From positions 14,866,501 through 14,930,500 of the forward strand of contig NC_060107.1 in NCBI RefSeq assembly GCF_021155765.1: a stretch of 64,000 bases of DNA, given 5' to 3'. Source of the DNA: Diprion similis. Its lineage: Eukaryota; Arthropoda; Insecta; Hymenoptera; Diprionidae. Position numbers and translations under genes: made by a program. Positions 39,045-47,260 of the stretch are shown piece after piece; position 1 is the first letter of the stretch; the number at the start of each line of letters is the position of its first letter. The notes beneath the pieces are model-generated. The model searched no databases. It was given only the letters and a program-made list of their open reading frames with translations, and was not told the DNA's origin.

Positions 39045-41006
39045 ATGATATATAAGCGGGTATATAGGCAGGGCAGGTAGTCTCGATTCATCAGGTTAGC
39101 ACAATTTATTTATTTTTACGTAAACAGTTTACCGCACCGACATTGAATTACTCATTGTAAAGGCTGGAACAATGTGTCGTCGGTCGCTTGGTCGGTGGCC
39201 TTCGGAAGGCAGGTAAAGTGATAATCAGATGTCGCGGTGTATTTATTATACACCATCTATGCTGAACGGACAGACGAGCCGCGGAGACTCCGACAGTTCG
39301 CGAATCAACGATTCGCGTTTTTTACTATTTTGTTTTCATTTTGCCCGCTGACAAGGAGTATATAATGGTCTCGATAAAGCCTCTACATCATGGATTCTAC
39401 TCAAACTTCTAGTCATATCCTTGTTCTAAAATACGCAGCCTGTGATTTGAAGTTTCGTCAAATAGCTCCATCTTCATTTCTGTTACAATTATAACTTCAG
39501 ATCAATTGTTATGTGTTGTTGCCTTAAATATTAATTTTCTTCGTGCTCTCAGCTTCTCATAAAGTTTCAGAGCGATAGTATTCCACCATAGATCGAGTGT
39601 AAACGTATATATTATTTCAGAATCATAGTGAAGTTATTTTAAATTTTCTACGACCTGATTCATTGAATTTTGAAAGTAGATGGCTACATCTTTTAGGCCA
39701 AAGAAACACCCTTAGATGTTTCAATGGAATCCATGACCTGGAAGTGTGATACTCTTCTTATAAATTGAAGTTTGTGATGTTAACCAAACGAAACAAAACT
39801 GAAATTAGAATATTTAATAACATTAAGATTAACTTGTAAGAGTTACGGCATTAAAAAAGATTCACTTTGGTTTATTCAGGACCTTTTTTACGGTTTACTG
39901 CAGATAACAGAATTCAAAAGTTCGTTACAATAACGATTGTCAATTATTTTCCCTTAAATTTGTTCACGTTGCACATGGCTCCGTTGTTTCTTTCAATTAC
40001 AGATTCGAATTGAAATGCTAGCAGACAATTATTCTAAAGACAATTTTTCATCATTATTTTCATAGTATGACGGTTGTCATTGTGATCAAGGGCTGCAAGA
40101 TCGCTCTGAAGTTGCCCGAACTGTTAAAAAGTTTCGAACTATTCAAAATACGAATCGTTTCGCTATTGTTTCGATAAATCCGGACGGCATGAACCAGACG
40201 AATGGACTAGAATTGCCTACTACAGAGAGCTCTGTACGTTGAAGATTACCAAAAAAAGGACAAAGCCAGGCGACTGACAGAAAGTAGGCCTGACATCCGC
40301 AGACTCATGGATGAATATTATACTCGAAAGGTTTACAACCCGATATCGCGTGCGTAAATTACAATTTTAACCAGCCACACGCGTCAGATCGGTAAGTGTC
40401 TTGTCTGTCTTTCTTTTCTTTCCTTTTCTTTTCTGAGGTCGACGTAAAGGTATAGGGGAAAGCGGTAGCGATTAGCGAATGTGGTCGTGGCTATTTGCAG
40501 TTATTTGTAATCACAAGTGAGCGAAGTTCGAAGCGCCGATGTAGATAATGCTAGGTTCAAGTTGTGTTTGCATGAAATAAATACGGTAGGTGGGAATTAC
40601 GAGACCTGGATTTCTCGCTCTACACTACAGATCGAATGTTCAGTTCAGAACTTGGCCAGGCTATGTAGAAAACAATAATTGACAATCTTCTGGCGATGCC
40701 AGTTTCCTCGGTTTAGGATGCGAAATCAATGATATACTTCTCGGAAAGTATCTACGGCGCTGGCGAAGAACCGTCGCCGCCGCCGCCGCGCGCTGCCCGA
40801 TTGTGCAGCGAACCAGTATTTCATTCAGCAGGTTAACGTGGATTTTATTAGATTTTTAACAACAATGAGCCGCGGATTAACCAACGCTTCAATCGCAAAA
40901 TCTGTGGCCGAACGTCGATGTAAATTGTGTTGTATCTTTTGTACCAACCTCGGCGATTGAACGGGCGAACCCGAACGGCGACCTTTATTTTATCCGTAGA
41001 AGACAT
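9590..41006 (-). CDS. Khc-73: Kinesin-73 (KIF13-type kinesin-3 motor with C-terminal CAP-Gly)
   Basis: Kinesin-3 motors are plus-end microtubule motors; KIF13/Khc-73 carries endosomal and polarity cargo (Rab5, Discs-large, phosphoinositide adaptors). The minus-strand model has 27 coding exons: 41006-40949, 36199-36109, 30255-30092, 29955-29687, 29318-29071, 28993-28879, 28395-28183, 28085-27822, 27518-27269, 27010-26868, 26586-26239, 25751-25590, 25509-24984, 23942-23718, 23622-23356, 23239-23057, 22891-22700, 22506-22213, 22090-21948, 20898-20724, 15414-15245, 14284-13945, 13596-13325, 13161-12978, 12640-12440, 12014-11838, 9678-9590. Every junction is AG/GT and in phase; the sum is 5,763 nt, 1,920 residues, as I recall the Drosophila protein's length. 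P-loop GQTGSGKS is at 102-109, switch [11 protein letters not shown] at 213-222, switch II DLAGSE at 252-257, FHA about 455-560, and CAP-Gly about 1795-1862. The CAP-Gly excludes unc-104/KIF1A. Small extra cassette exons cannot be excluded. Confidence 0.93.
10381..10475 (-). other. Khc-73: Candidate alternative terminal exon of Khc-73 with poly(A) signal
   Basis: An acceptor CTTTACCCGCAG lies just before 10475. The following 80 nt enter in phase 1 and read [17 protein letters not shown] and nine further residues to TGA (10398-10396). AATAAA occurs ten bases further on (10386-10381). This would give a 1,917-residue isoform with a different, acidic/polar tail. The composition is protein-like, but the exon is short and there is no transcript support, so chance is possible. 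Confidence 0.35.
10476..11837 (-). other. Last-intron DNA of Khc-73; no exon supported
   Basis: About 1.4 kb between exon 26 and the candidate terminal exons. It contains poly-A/T runs (for example 10820-10835) and a segment near 11345-11480 that weakly resembles 650-870 (shared GAAAAGAC.CCA and GTATTTAAT.ATAAAAG blocks), suggesting an old interspersed repeat. Nothing coding was identified. Confidence 0.4.
11838..12640 (-). other. Khc-73: Khc-73 CAP-Gly domain exons (25 and 26)
   Basis: Exon 25 (12640-12440) carries [19 protein letters not shown] and other first-half CAP-Gly strands; exon 26 (12014-11838) starts with GKNDGTVQG and continues RYF.C....G.FV. The GKNDG motif and adjacent aromatic residues form the groove that binds C-terminal EEY/F of tubulin and EB proteins in this fold, giving the motor a second microtubule contact at the tail. 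Exon 26 ends with a strong donor (AGAG|GTAAGAG). If that donor is ignored, the frame runs 12 more codons to TAA at 11800-11802. Confidence 0.93.
12978..15414 (-). other. Khc-73: Khc-73 Ser/Thr-rich disordered tail exons (21-24)
   Basis: Four exons (15414-15245, 14284-13945, 13596-13325, 13161-12978; residues 1444-1765) encode a low-complexity linker between the central domains and CAP-Gly. Landmarks: [12 protein letters not shown] at the start, Ser-rich [14 protein letters not shown], then an Asp/Glu/Asn-rich block in exon 23 ([12 protein letters not shown]) and a basic RRRKTSGGG start in exon 24. The many Ser/Thr-Pro and acidic runs suggest phospho-regulation, as known for KIF13B; exact sites are not claimed. 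The exon 24 donor (GACG|GTGGGA) is weaker than most; skipping it would give a stop within a few codons. Confidence 0.85.
14470..14935. repeat. Degenerate GATTTCATAAGACTTC-type repeat in intron 21
   Basis: About 450 bp of imperfect tandem units of roughly 14-20 bp built on GATTTCATAAGATT / AAGACTTCATGAAACTT themes, with TTCAAGGATTTC and ACTTCGTGA variants. It has no coding potential. The same motif family fills part of another intron of this gene at 19225-19520. Confidence 0.6.
15415..20723. other. Khc-73 intron 20 (5.3 kb), no coding content recognised
   Basis: The gap between exon 20 and exon 21 is spanned by matching phase (phase 1 to phase 1). It contains a degenerate ACTTC/GATTTC repeat (19225-19520), long poly-T runs at 18351-18382 and 18777-18790, and a (TA)n stretch near 18003-18030. 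Frames such as 17442-17810 (+) and 18438-18839 (+) lack any domain and look like chance frames. A small skipped cassette exon cannot be ruled out. Confidence 0.45.
19225..19520. repeat. Second block of the GATTTCATAAGATT degenerate repeat (intron 20)
   Basis: Imperfect copies of TTTCATAAGATT and related GATTTC..GAACTT units over about 300 bp, matching the block at 14470-14935 in style and orientation. Probably the same simple-sequence family rather than a transposon. Confidence 0.55.
20724..22090 (-). other. Khc-73: Khc-73 exons 19-20, with a possible in-frame alternative donor
   Basis: Exon 19 (22090-21948) encodes residues 1338-1385, including [19 protein letters not shown] and [10 protein letters not shown]. 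Exon 20 (20898-20724) starts [19 protein letters not shown] and ends in a Pro-rich PTPPKPYG stretch, a possible SH3-binding site. Beyond the exon 19 donor the frame stays open for exactly 33 nt to a second GT (CTCACC|GTATGC, exon end 21915), which would insert 11 residues ([11 protein letters not shown]) without changing frame. Confidence 0.85.
22213..25509 (-). other. Khc-73: Khc-73 central KIF1/13 domain exons (13-18)
   Basis: Six exons (25509-24984, 23942-23718, 23622-23356, 23239-23057, 22891-22700, 22506-22213; residues 776-1337) encode the conserved kinesin-3 stalk region (KIF1B-like and DUF3694-type domains), the region used in KIF13B to bind MAGUK/Discs-large proteins. Recognisable family blocks are [89 protein letters not shown], and [15 protein letters not shown]. 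Exon 13 holds an acidic Ser-rich insert ([16 protein letters not shown]) between two domain halves. Confidence 0.93.
24450..24800 (+). mobile_element. Interspersed repeat copy 1 (MITE-like, intronic)
   Basis: Shares about 300 bp of diverged but colinear sequence with 52100-52400, including AACAATGTTTATATTTCCAA, AAATGTAGGA.AAAA, ATGGTTTTG.GAAATA and GCAAGTATAA. The core is bounded by inverted ends TTTTTTTCATAAACTAAAAT (about 24507-24526) and ATTTTAATTTATGAAAAAAA (about 24775-24794). No protein is encoded, so a non-autonomous DNA element is the simplest reading. Confidence 0.6.
25590..27010 (-). other. Khc-73: Khc-73 coiled-coil exons 10-12
   Basis: Exons 27010-26868, 26586-26239 and 25751-25590 (residues 558-775) encode charged helical segments ([18 protein letters not shown] and [17 protein letters not shown]) and the conserved [12 protein letters not shown] and [19 protein letters not shown] blocks of KIF13 proteins. 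The segment follows the FHA domain and probably supports cargo-regulated dimerisation and autoinhibition, as known for KIF13B. A Pro/Tyr-rich loop ([11 protein letters not shown]) interrupts the helix in exon 11. Confidence 0.9.
27269..28085 (-). other. Khc-73: Khc-73 neck coil and FHA domain exons 8-9
   Basis: Exon 8 (28085-27822) encodes a neck coiled coil ([20 protein letters not shown]) and the start of the FHA fold ([20 protein letters not shown]). Exon 9 (27518-27269) completes the fold with [31 protein letters not shown] and [10 protein letters not shown]. The layout motor-neck-FHA is diagnostic of kinesin-3. The exon 8 donor AAG|GTCCGT is weaker than consensus, but phase and homology leave no better choice. 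Confidence 0.92.
28183..30255 (-). other. Khc-73: Khc-73 kinesin motor core exons 3-7
   Basis: Exons 30255-30092, 29955-29687, 29318-29071, 28993-28879 and 28395-28183 (residues 50-386) encode the ATPase core: [14 protein letters not shown] (P-loop split by intron 3), [65 protein letters not shown], and the neck-linker-proximal [17 protein letters not shown]. All ATP-binding and switch residues are intact, so an active motor is predicted. The L12 loop in exon 6 (SSSSKNKDK) is short and only modestly basic, unlike the poly-Lys K-loop of unc-104. Confidence 0.96.
30256..36108. other. Khc-73 intron 2 (5.9 kb)
   Basis: No exon was found here. GC-richer islands stand out at 30590-30860 (with hairpins GAGTC..GACTC and CCTGATT..AATCAGG) and 35640-35790 (CGGCGGCCAT, and GTCACTCGTGAC dyad). 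A TGAGTCA site lies at about 34820. Unrecognised plus-strand frames at 31414-31629 and 35199-35465 have no domains. The islands may be intronic regulatory elements, which is inference from composition only. Confidence 0.4.
36109..36199 (-). other. Khc-73: Khc-73 exon 2
   Basis: Ninety-one bases encode [16 protein letters not shown] and continue to DKIDR, joining the first motor strand to the FAFDHCF strand of exon 3. It enters in phase 1, completing GAA (Glu), and leaves in phase 2, completing CGG (Arg) with exon 3; both joins are required by the family sequence. Confidence 0.93.
36200..40948. other. Khc-73 intron 1 (4.7 kb)
   Basis: No coding exon was found. It includes the (TG)n(TA)n tract at 39001-39042 and a CCG-rich tract at 40772-40797 close to the first exon. 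The remainder is ordinary AT-rich DNA. First introns of this type commonly hold enhancers, but no motif here is strong enough to call. Confidence 0.4.
39001..39042. repeat. (TG)n(TA)n compound microsatellite
   Basis: Five TG units followed by about sixteen TA units inside intron 1 of Khc-73. Alternating purine-pyrimidine DNA of this kind can adopt non-B structure. Confidence 0.9.
40949..41006 (-). other. Khc-73: Khc-73 first coding exon (start codon)
   Basis: Fifty-eight bases: ATG at 41006-41004, encoding [19 protein letters not shown] plus one base, then donor G|GTTGGT. The sequence is the canonical N-terminal strand of kinesin-3 motors, and AAAAC before the ATG is a good insect start context. 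The exon is too short for simple ORF calling and sits about 4.7 kb upstream of exon 2. Confidence 0.93.
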
Positions 41007-42689
41007 GTTTTAGCAGCACCTTTTTTTACAGGGCACGGAATACCGGGACGAACGGGTTGGATTCTATTTACACTTGTTAAATGTTCACCGCACTCTCGAC
41101 GATCCACTACATCATTATCAACCCATTTCGCGACTCTCTCTGCATCTTTACCATTCTTTCACTTAGACACCTCACCGTCCCTACGTCGACGACACATCTC
41201 GCCATATTGCTTTGCTTGCCACCCTTGGAGTTTCGCTTTTCGTCGGCCGTGGCTCTGTCTGTTCAATCCCCCACCTCAGCCGCTGGCAGCCAATATACGT
41301 CACGCAATACGAAATCAACGTTCTGTGGAGATTGTAGATCAGGATGGGTCATTTATGCTTCGATGGTATATAAACATCCTACCTTTACCGACCGAGTCTT
41401 TTCCTACTCCATGATCGGCTTATCTAAATATTTTAAGATCAAATCCGTAGCCAGCCGTAGCTGACATTTTTTTGGCCATTCTAGAAGCATCATGCCGTAA
41501 AATAATATTGTACAAGACCTCTATTTTTTCATAATATTTACACCAGGAAAAGTGAACTCTGAATGAGTAAATTTGAATAGCAGTTCACTTCCCCATTCTC
41601 TTTGGTTCATTCTTTAATTGCGGAACTTTTGGGATTCTTATCAAAGATTATAATGTGTCGCAGAATTATTTGGAACCGATATTTCCATGGTGGATAAATA
41701 TTTCCAAGTTTTTCGACAAAATTCTCAAAGATTTGAACAGCGCTAGACAAGTTTCAGAAACTCTGATTATATCTTATTACACTTAGTATTACGTTTGCGC
41801 AATTCAAACACTAGCAGAGTTTCGAAATAATGGCATACGAGTTTCACCAAGATTTCAGGACAATAGGGAATTTCTCAATACTTCAGATCCTGTTCTAACT
41901 TATGTCTTGAAATTTGGCTACCAAACTTTTGAAATCTCCTCAGCATCTGTCTGCGTAGTTGTCAAATGATTCTCGAGAAATGTTCACAGAAAATTCATTT
42001 TCAACTTCAATTTTTTGATCGGAACTCTGAAACATCTGAAAAGTGTTCGAAGTACTAGAAAGTACTCAAAAGAAAATTTCAATCATTTGTGTAAATTTCT
42101 TGAAAATTTTTAGGTGGATGCTCAATAATAGTGGCAAATATTTTTTCACCAATTTTACTATACAAAAAATATACTACTGAACGTCTGATTGTAAATGTGA
42201 ATGGTGTTCACTTCATAGTTGAGTAGCTTTCAGTATTCTAGAATAGTAAGAGGCAAAATAATGTGAATTACAACTCAGGCATAATTCACGCTAGAAAAAG
42301 TAAGTTAAATTGGCGGCAAGTAAAAACAATTCCTTACCATGCTGCCTTACCCACTGTAAGTAACGTAAGGTCTGCCGGATAATTCACTCCAAATGACTCC
42401 AAACAAGACCGCGCTCGAACCACTGAAAAATTTATTAGCGGGAAACGAAAATGTTTCGAGGTTAGGAACACAAATGACAGAAAGTATAACAAACGCAAAT
42501 AAAATTGGAAAACAGTAAAGTATAAGTATAGAAAAAGACGTCTTTTGGTGTGACAAGGCAAAGTTTGAAATCTTGTTTGTTCCAGTGAAACGATTAAAAA
42601 TTAACGATTATTCAGTCAAACCAAACTGGCTAACAATACTTGGCAAATCTTGATATTCGAATATTTGGGTACCTAAGAAAAATCAAATA
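41007..42689. promoter_or_regulatory. Divergent upstream region between Khc-73 and XRCC1
   Basis: Khc-73 (-) and XRCC1 (+) point away from each other with 1.7 kb between start codons. The Khc-73-proximal part (41040-41460) is GC-richer and contains TATATAAA at 41367-41374 (plus-strand sense). It also gives an open plus-strand frame at 41081-41464 that looks like a by-product of composition. Transcription starts were not located; Khc-73 5' UTR is expected in the proximal part. The XRCC1-proximal part is AT-rich with no clear motif. Confidence 0.45.
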
Positions 42690-44150
42690 ATGATTGTGAA
42701 ACTGGGCAAGTTGATAAGCTGCAGTTCGGAACATCCGTCATTTCCCGCAAGGAATTTGTGCGAACATTCCTTGGGCGGCATCGGGTCTTTGACCTGGCTC
42801 TGCGAAGAGCCAGGAGTCAAGGAGGCAGAAGCAATATTTGAGCTGGCAGAGCCGTCACAGATAACAGGAATCGACATAGGAAACTCACGGTGCTGTTCGG
42901 TGAAGATCGCTGGGGCAAGTAGCGATGCTCCAGAGGAGTGGGTGACAATTGTGAGCCACATTTTCATGTCTTTCAACGATGCAGACCACGGTCTTTTCAA
43001 AGACCAGGTACAGCTGTTTACAAAAAAGGAAATCAATGCAGAGGTTCTCAATAAAGTTTTCAATAGGGTGAAGGTGACTTGCTCTCAACCAGCAAACCCC
43101 AGAGTTCTCTTCGGTCTCTCGTTCCTGATTCTCCGCACCGATGACAAGTTAGACTCAGGAAACCTTGACGCTTTTGGCAGGTTCAAAGTCAAGGAGGATA
43201 AAGGTGACAACAGTTTGGACAAATTCAAGGAAAAGTACCTTCAGCTAATGAAACCTAAGCCCAATAGTTTCAAGGTGGAACTCGCCAAGCAGATCGAGAG
43301 CAATCGCGCTGTCACTGTCAATGAAAAAAGAGACGAAACTCCAAGCCGTAAAAGACCCTCTTTCAAATTAACAACTCCACCAAAAGCCACAAACAATGAA
43401 AAGAAATTGACCGAGGCAGACAGCAAACATCGGATTAAGAAACGGAGACTGTCGGACAAAGACCAAAAACCTTTAGAAAGTTGTTCAAAAAATAATTCCA
43501 CAGATGTTTTGTCAGAGACACAAACAACAATGTCAGAAAGAACAAATAAAGGCAGACCGAGGTGTTCATTGTGCTTGGGTAATGAGGAGAACGTCTTGTG
43601 CAAGACATGTAATTTGTTAATGCCTGATAAAGACCAAGCAAATGAAACTTCTAGGCGAAAACCGGCCAAACCGAAAAAACCAGTCAAGAATTTTAGTGCT
43701 TTGTTCGAAAATGTCACCTTTTCTCTCAGTGGATATCAAAATCCGAAACGGGACGAAATAAGGCGAAAAGCGATAGCCATGGGAGCCAAATACGTCGTTA
43801 ATCCTAATGGGCGAAATCACAATTGTACGCACTTGGTTTGTGCTTTTAAGAATACACCAAAGTATAATCAGCTGAAGGGAAGTGTTAAAATCATTGATAA
43901 GCAGTGGGTGGAGGATTGCTACGAGAAGAAAACAAGGTAGAGCAATAGTTGGATGCTTGATAAAGCAACGTAAACATTCTTCAGAGAATAAATAAAAGAT
44001 ATTGCTACTTTTCTCAGATTTCCATGGAGACGATATGCTCTAGACAAGGAGGAAAAAGACGTGCCAGAAAGCGAGGAAGAAGTGGAAACTGAGAAAGGAT
44101 CTGCAGACCCACTTAGCATATACGATCAGGATACAGACTCCGATTATTAA
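42690..44150 (+). CDS. XRCC1: XRCC1, single-strand-break repair scaffold
   Basis: XRCC1 is the nuclear scaffold of base-excision and single-strand-break repair, binding DNA polymerase beta, PARP1 and end-processing enzymes. Exons 42690-43936 and 44018-44150 (81-nt intron, AG split in Arg416) give 459 residues. Residues 1-150 match the XRCC1 N-terminal domain (ISCSSEHPSF, VKVTCSQPANPRVLFGLSF). A basic block KHRIKKRRLS (246-255) is a likely nuclear signal. Residues 334-415 form a BRCT domain (FENVTFSLSGYQNPKRDEIR, then THLVCAF and KQWVEDC), equivalent to the PARP-binding BRCT1. A C-x2-C-x8-C-x2-C cluster (292, 295, 304, 307) precedes BRCT. The C-terminus (449-459, SIYDQDTDSDY) resembles the CK2-phosphorylated site that recruits FHA proteins such as PNKP. 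The second BRCT of the human protein is absent. Confidence 0.93.
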
Positions 44151-44355
44151 AGACTGTAGCTGATATAACTGAGAAAACATGTTTCATACATTGTATTTAT
44201 AAATCTGTATATTAGTGTGTTTCGTTTGAAAGCCACATCTTTATTTACTCCCCACTGAAACTTGTTTGTTGAAAAAATTGAATTCTCTTGTATAAGGTTT
44301 TTCAGGTAGAAGCGTGAAAAAATTTTACATCTTTAACCCCAATAGGTCATACCTC

Positions 44356-44361
44356 AATAAA
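44356..44361 (+). terminator. XRCC1: Candidate XRCC1 polyadenylation signal
   Basis: AATAAA about 205 nt after the XRCC1 stop codon, the first canonical hexamer seen on the plus strand after the stop; no transcript data. Confidence 0.4.
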
Positions 44362-44903
44362 ATCGTATAACAGTCATATGGGGTGAAATTCACCCCAAAT
44401 GTGATATTTTGCAAAACGATTCACCAAGATCGTTGACTAAATATACATTTTTCAATCAAGTTCAAGATATTTAGAATTCAAAATTGGAGCTAATTTTTTT
44501 TTAAACAATCAATGAACTCTTCAGTAAGAAATATGTTCCAAGATTTTTCAAACTGCAATCTCTTTCTAATTCTAAATACTATGGTTTCAAAATACCCTCC
44601 AGAAAGATCTTTCCGTTCCATTAAGGATAAGTGTGCCACACTGTTTAATTAAAAACTTGAGAAAAACGGTAAAACTGTATAAAATATCTCCAGAAATGAT
44701 ACGCTATTTTTTTGGCAACACCTGTGAAGGAAACTTTGATTGGAGAAGCACCGATTTAATTAAATTAAAATCGATCAAAATTGAGTCATTCGAAGATTTA
44801 CATGCGTCAAAGAAAGCAATCGCGTGTAAAACGGAGAATTTCAATTGTTCGCATGCATCAACGTTTTTTTACCGGACTGTTTGGAAATGGAGCACACTCC
44901 ACA

Positions 44904-44949
44904 GGGTTTGAAAATCAAACCCTCCAAGCAGGTGTTGTAAAATACAACA
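44904..44949. repeat. Two adjacent perfect hairpins with AAA loops
   Basis: GGGTTTGAAAATCAAACCC (44904-44922, 8-bp stem, 3-nt loop), then ten bases, then TGTTGTAAAATACAACA (44933-44949, 7-bp stem, 3-nt loop). Function unknown; not followed by a T tract typical of a terminator. Confidence 0.6.
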
Positions 44950-46292
44950 TTCTCTAGTTTGCAAAGTTTAGATTCAGGCGTTGGAGCCCATCCGTCGTCA
45001 ACCCCTTCGCAATCAAAATCATGAAACTTTTGAACACGAGTCACTTTTCGAATGGATCCAACGGAATGGCTGGGCAAATAGTAGCTGGCGATAGCGATTT
45101 ACATATATGTGTGTATGTCTGATCGCGTACTTTATTTGTAAAGCTTCCGAATGAAATCAATATCTGTTGACGTACGGCCGTACGGAACTAACTTTCATTC
45201 ATTTTGGTACCTATACCAGCAACTTGCCAAAAAGAAATCTATCGGTACCTAGATCGAATCAGAGTTGCGCTCGCCGCTATTGAATTGCGTTGATTAGCTT
45301 GGCGAGGTCTGACGCACAGAATTAGTTCGAATTTCTCGTGAAAGAAAGCTTTTCGGTAAGGTGTTTGGTGGTTGAAGAATGTAGAGAAAACACGATGCCT
45401 GAATGTATATTTTTCCAATTTCGCCTTTGGTCTACTCTAAGAAATATATTGTTGACCCCCGTCTTTGATGAGTTGCGCGACGTTCGAAATGAATTCGCAA
45501 CTTGGACAATTGGTTGAATAATGTAGTCAACGTTTTTGAACTTGATATTACTAGAGTACATAGTTCTGTAATGTCACGAACATTCTTGATGCATGTAATC
45601 TGAATACACGATTTTCAAACTCCTGTAAGACGCGACTACATTAAAAACGAAAAGAACTTCAAACTATAGAGATACGTAATGAAATAAGCTTTAGAGCTGT
45701 ATAATTTGTTACATAGATTCTACCCTATCAAACGTTTAAACGAAGTGAATTAATTCAGGCAATAAAGATCCCTCCCTTCTTTATTTCAACGAATGAAAGT
45801 AATTTTCGGGTAAAAATCTCTGAATTTCTACAAGATATTGAATGGAATGGGTTCAATTAAATTATCTCAATATCTTGAATGGTAGTTTTAATGTATCAAA
45901 ACAAGATAAATATTTTTATAAGTATTGAATCTTCCACGCCGATAACATTTTTCGTAATTTGGATCCACAAGAGGAAGTAGTTGTGCAGATCTAGTGCTTT
46001 GCTCTCGTTCCAACAATGATGAAGTGTTATGTGTCAGTGAATTATCCATGTTACTCCTGAAAGATAAAACCAGGGAATCAGTATACATCTAAAAACTTCC
46101 AGGATAATGGTAAGAACTTTTCGTCAAATTGTATTATAAGAAATTGTTAATCCATCAAAACTTGTAATGGATAATTTTTTTTCATTCGAATGTGAATATT
46201 AAATTACAACTGAAACATAGTTTTGACTAGAGTCATCGTGGCAAAAAATTGAAAGACAAATAAGATACTTACAAATGTTAGGGTGGAATGAT

Positions 46293-47133
46293 TTATTTGG
46301 ACCTTGCACGCATCTTCCTCCTCTTACGCTTTAGCCTGCGCATCCTCTTCTTACGCCACTGTTATAATTAAAGAAATGGAGAAATTGTTTAGAATTCAAT
46401 TTTGGAGTCTTCTTAATAAAATCATCAGTTCAATTGACAAACAAAAAACTGAACTTCTGCTGAGTTTTCAAACCATAATTCATTGTTACTTGAGCAAGAT
46501 AAATTCGTTACATTAAATCTGCTGGCAAAAACGTAGAAATAACAATTTGAATTCTTTCAATATCATCCTTGTACAAAGTTTGTTGATGTAAATTACGCTG
46601 TACGTATATATAGGTAATACAAATTTTGAACGCATGTCAATACTTTAGCTAGAGAGTCTACAATAAATGATCTTAATCACATCCTCTGGCACATGTTCGA
46701 TGACTTTGCTTAATAGTTCGCGCGATGAAAATTTGGAATCACTAATTCATTACTACTACATTACTCAACACTTGTTTAAAAAAAAGTACAGATTAATTCG
46801 CCCGCCGCGTAGTAGAGTAAGTAAATGTAGAAACCGGGTTTTGACGACGCTACGCCGGAGGGAAAGCGACGCGTGGCTTTGAAAATCGCATTGAAATACG
46901 TAACTATTACAATTGACGCCAATATGAAAAGTGTTATTGCTCTGAGAAATGTGCATTGTACGAATTCACACTTTTCATCACTATTCAAAACATGCGGCGA
47001 TGGAAAAGATTCGACAGAACAAAAAATAACGACCATTCGAGGTTAACGGATATAAGTAATAATTGAAATAATTACTCTTGAAAATCGGGTGGAAATATTA
47101 ATATAAATAGATTAAACGCACCTTTGCTCTCAT
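46293..47133 (-). CDS. RpL41: Ribosomal protein eL41 (25 residues, two tiny exons)
   Basis: eL41 is the smallest eukaryotic ribosomal protein, a basic helix at the subunit interface of the 80S ribosome. Exon 1 coding part is 47133-47122 (ATG AGA GCA AAG, then donor GTGCGT). Exon 2 is 46358-46293, after acceptor ATAACAG, and reads WRKKRMRRLKRKRRKMRARS plus a final Lys to TAA at 46295-46293. The joined 25-residue product has the near-invariant family sequence and length. The 763-nt intron carries a GC-rich block (46795-46885). The gene is single and intact. AATAAA overlaps the stop codon; a further downstream signal is expected but not fixed. Confidence 0.95.
46359..47121 (-). other. RpL41 intron with GC-rich block
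   Basis: The intron separates codon 4 from codon 5. At 46795-46885 a CG-rich segment (GCCCGCCGCG, CGACGCTACGCCGG, AAGCGACGCGTGG) contrasts with AT-rich flanks. Introns of ribosomal protein genes often host snoRNAs; I could not identify a C/D or H/ACA box set with confidence. Confidence 0.35.
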
Positions 47134-47260
47134 CCTGAATGGATTGAGACTTCTAGATTCACTCTAGAAAGGTCCGATAACTTCGGATGCCTGAACGACG
47201 AGCTCCGTCCGCTATCAAATCCAATATGAAAGAGACCAGCCTTGTTCTCCCGGATCCGGA
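47134..47260 (-). promoter_or_regulatory. RpL41: RpL41 5' UTR and core promoter with TOP-like start
   Basis: About 40 nt upstream of the ATG, the minus strand reads CGGACCTTTCTAGAG. CCTTTCT (47172-47166) is a good 5'-terminal oligopyrimidine (TOP) tract, the start-site signature of ribosomal protein mRNAs and the element through which mTOR controls their translation. The upstream 100 bases are GC-richer than their surroundings. Start site is inferred. Confidence 0.5.

Larger units (their letters stand above)
44151..46292. other. Intergenic region XRCC1-RpL41 with hairpins
   Basis: No gene recognised. A candidate XRCC1 poly(A) signal AATAAA lies at 44356-44361. Two adjacent perfect hairpins occupy 44904-44949, and a 14-bp palindrome CGTACGGCCGTACG is at 45171-45184. 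Opposing frames at 44633-44911 (+) and 44841-45077 (-) overlap, and neither shows a domain. Confidence 0.45.

Noticed and set aside
41081..41464. 127-codon plus-strand frame upstream of Khc-73
   Set aside because: No domain, mixed hydrophobic composition, lies in a GC-richer promoter-like area; best explained by lack of stop codons in that composition.
42683..43717. Several minus-strand frames opposite XRCC1
   Set aside because: Antisense shadows of a clear XRCC1 coding exon.
44633..45077. Overlapping opposite-strand frames of 92 and 78 codons
   Set aside because: Neither has a domain or splice partners, and the overlap includes hairpin DNA.
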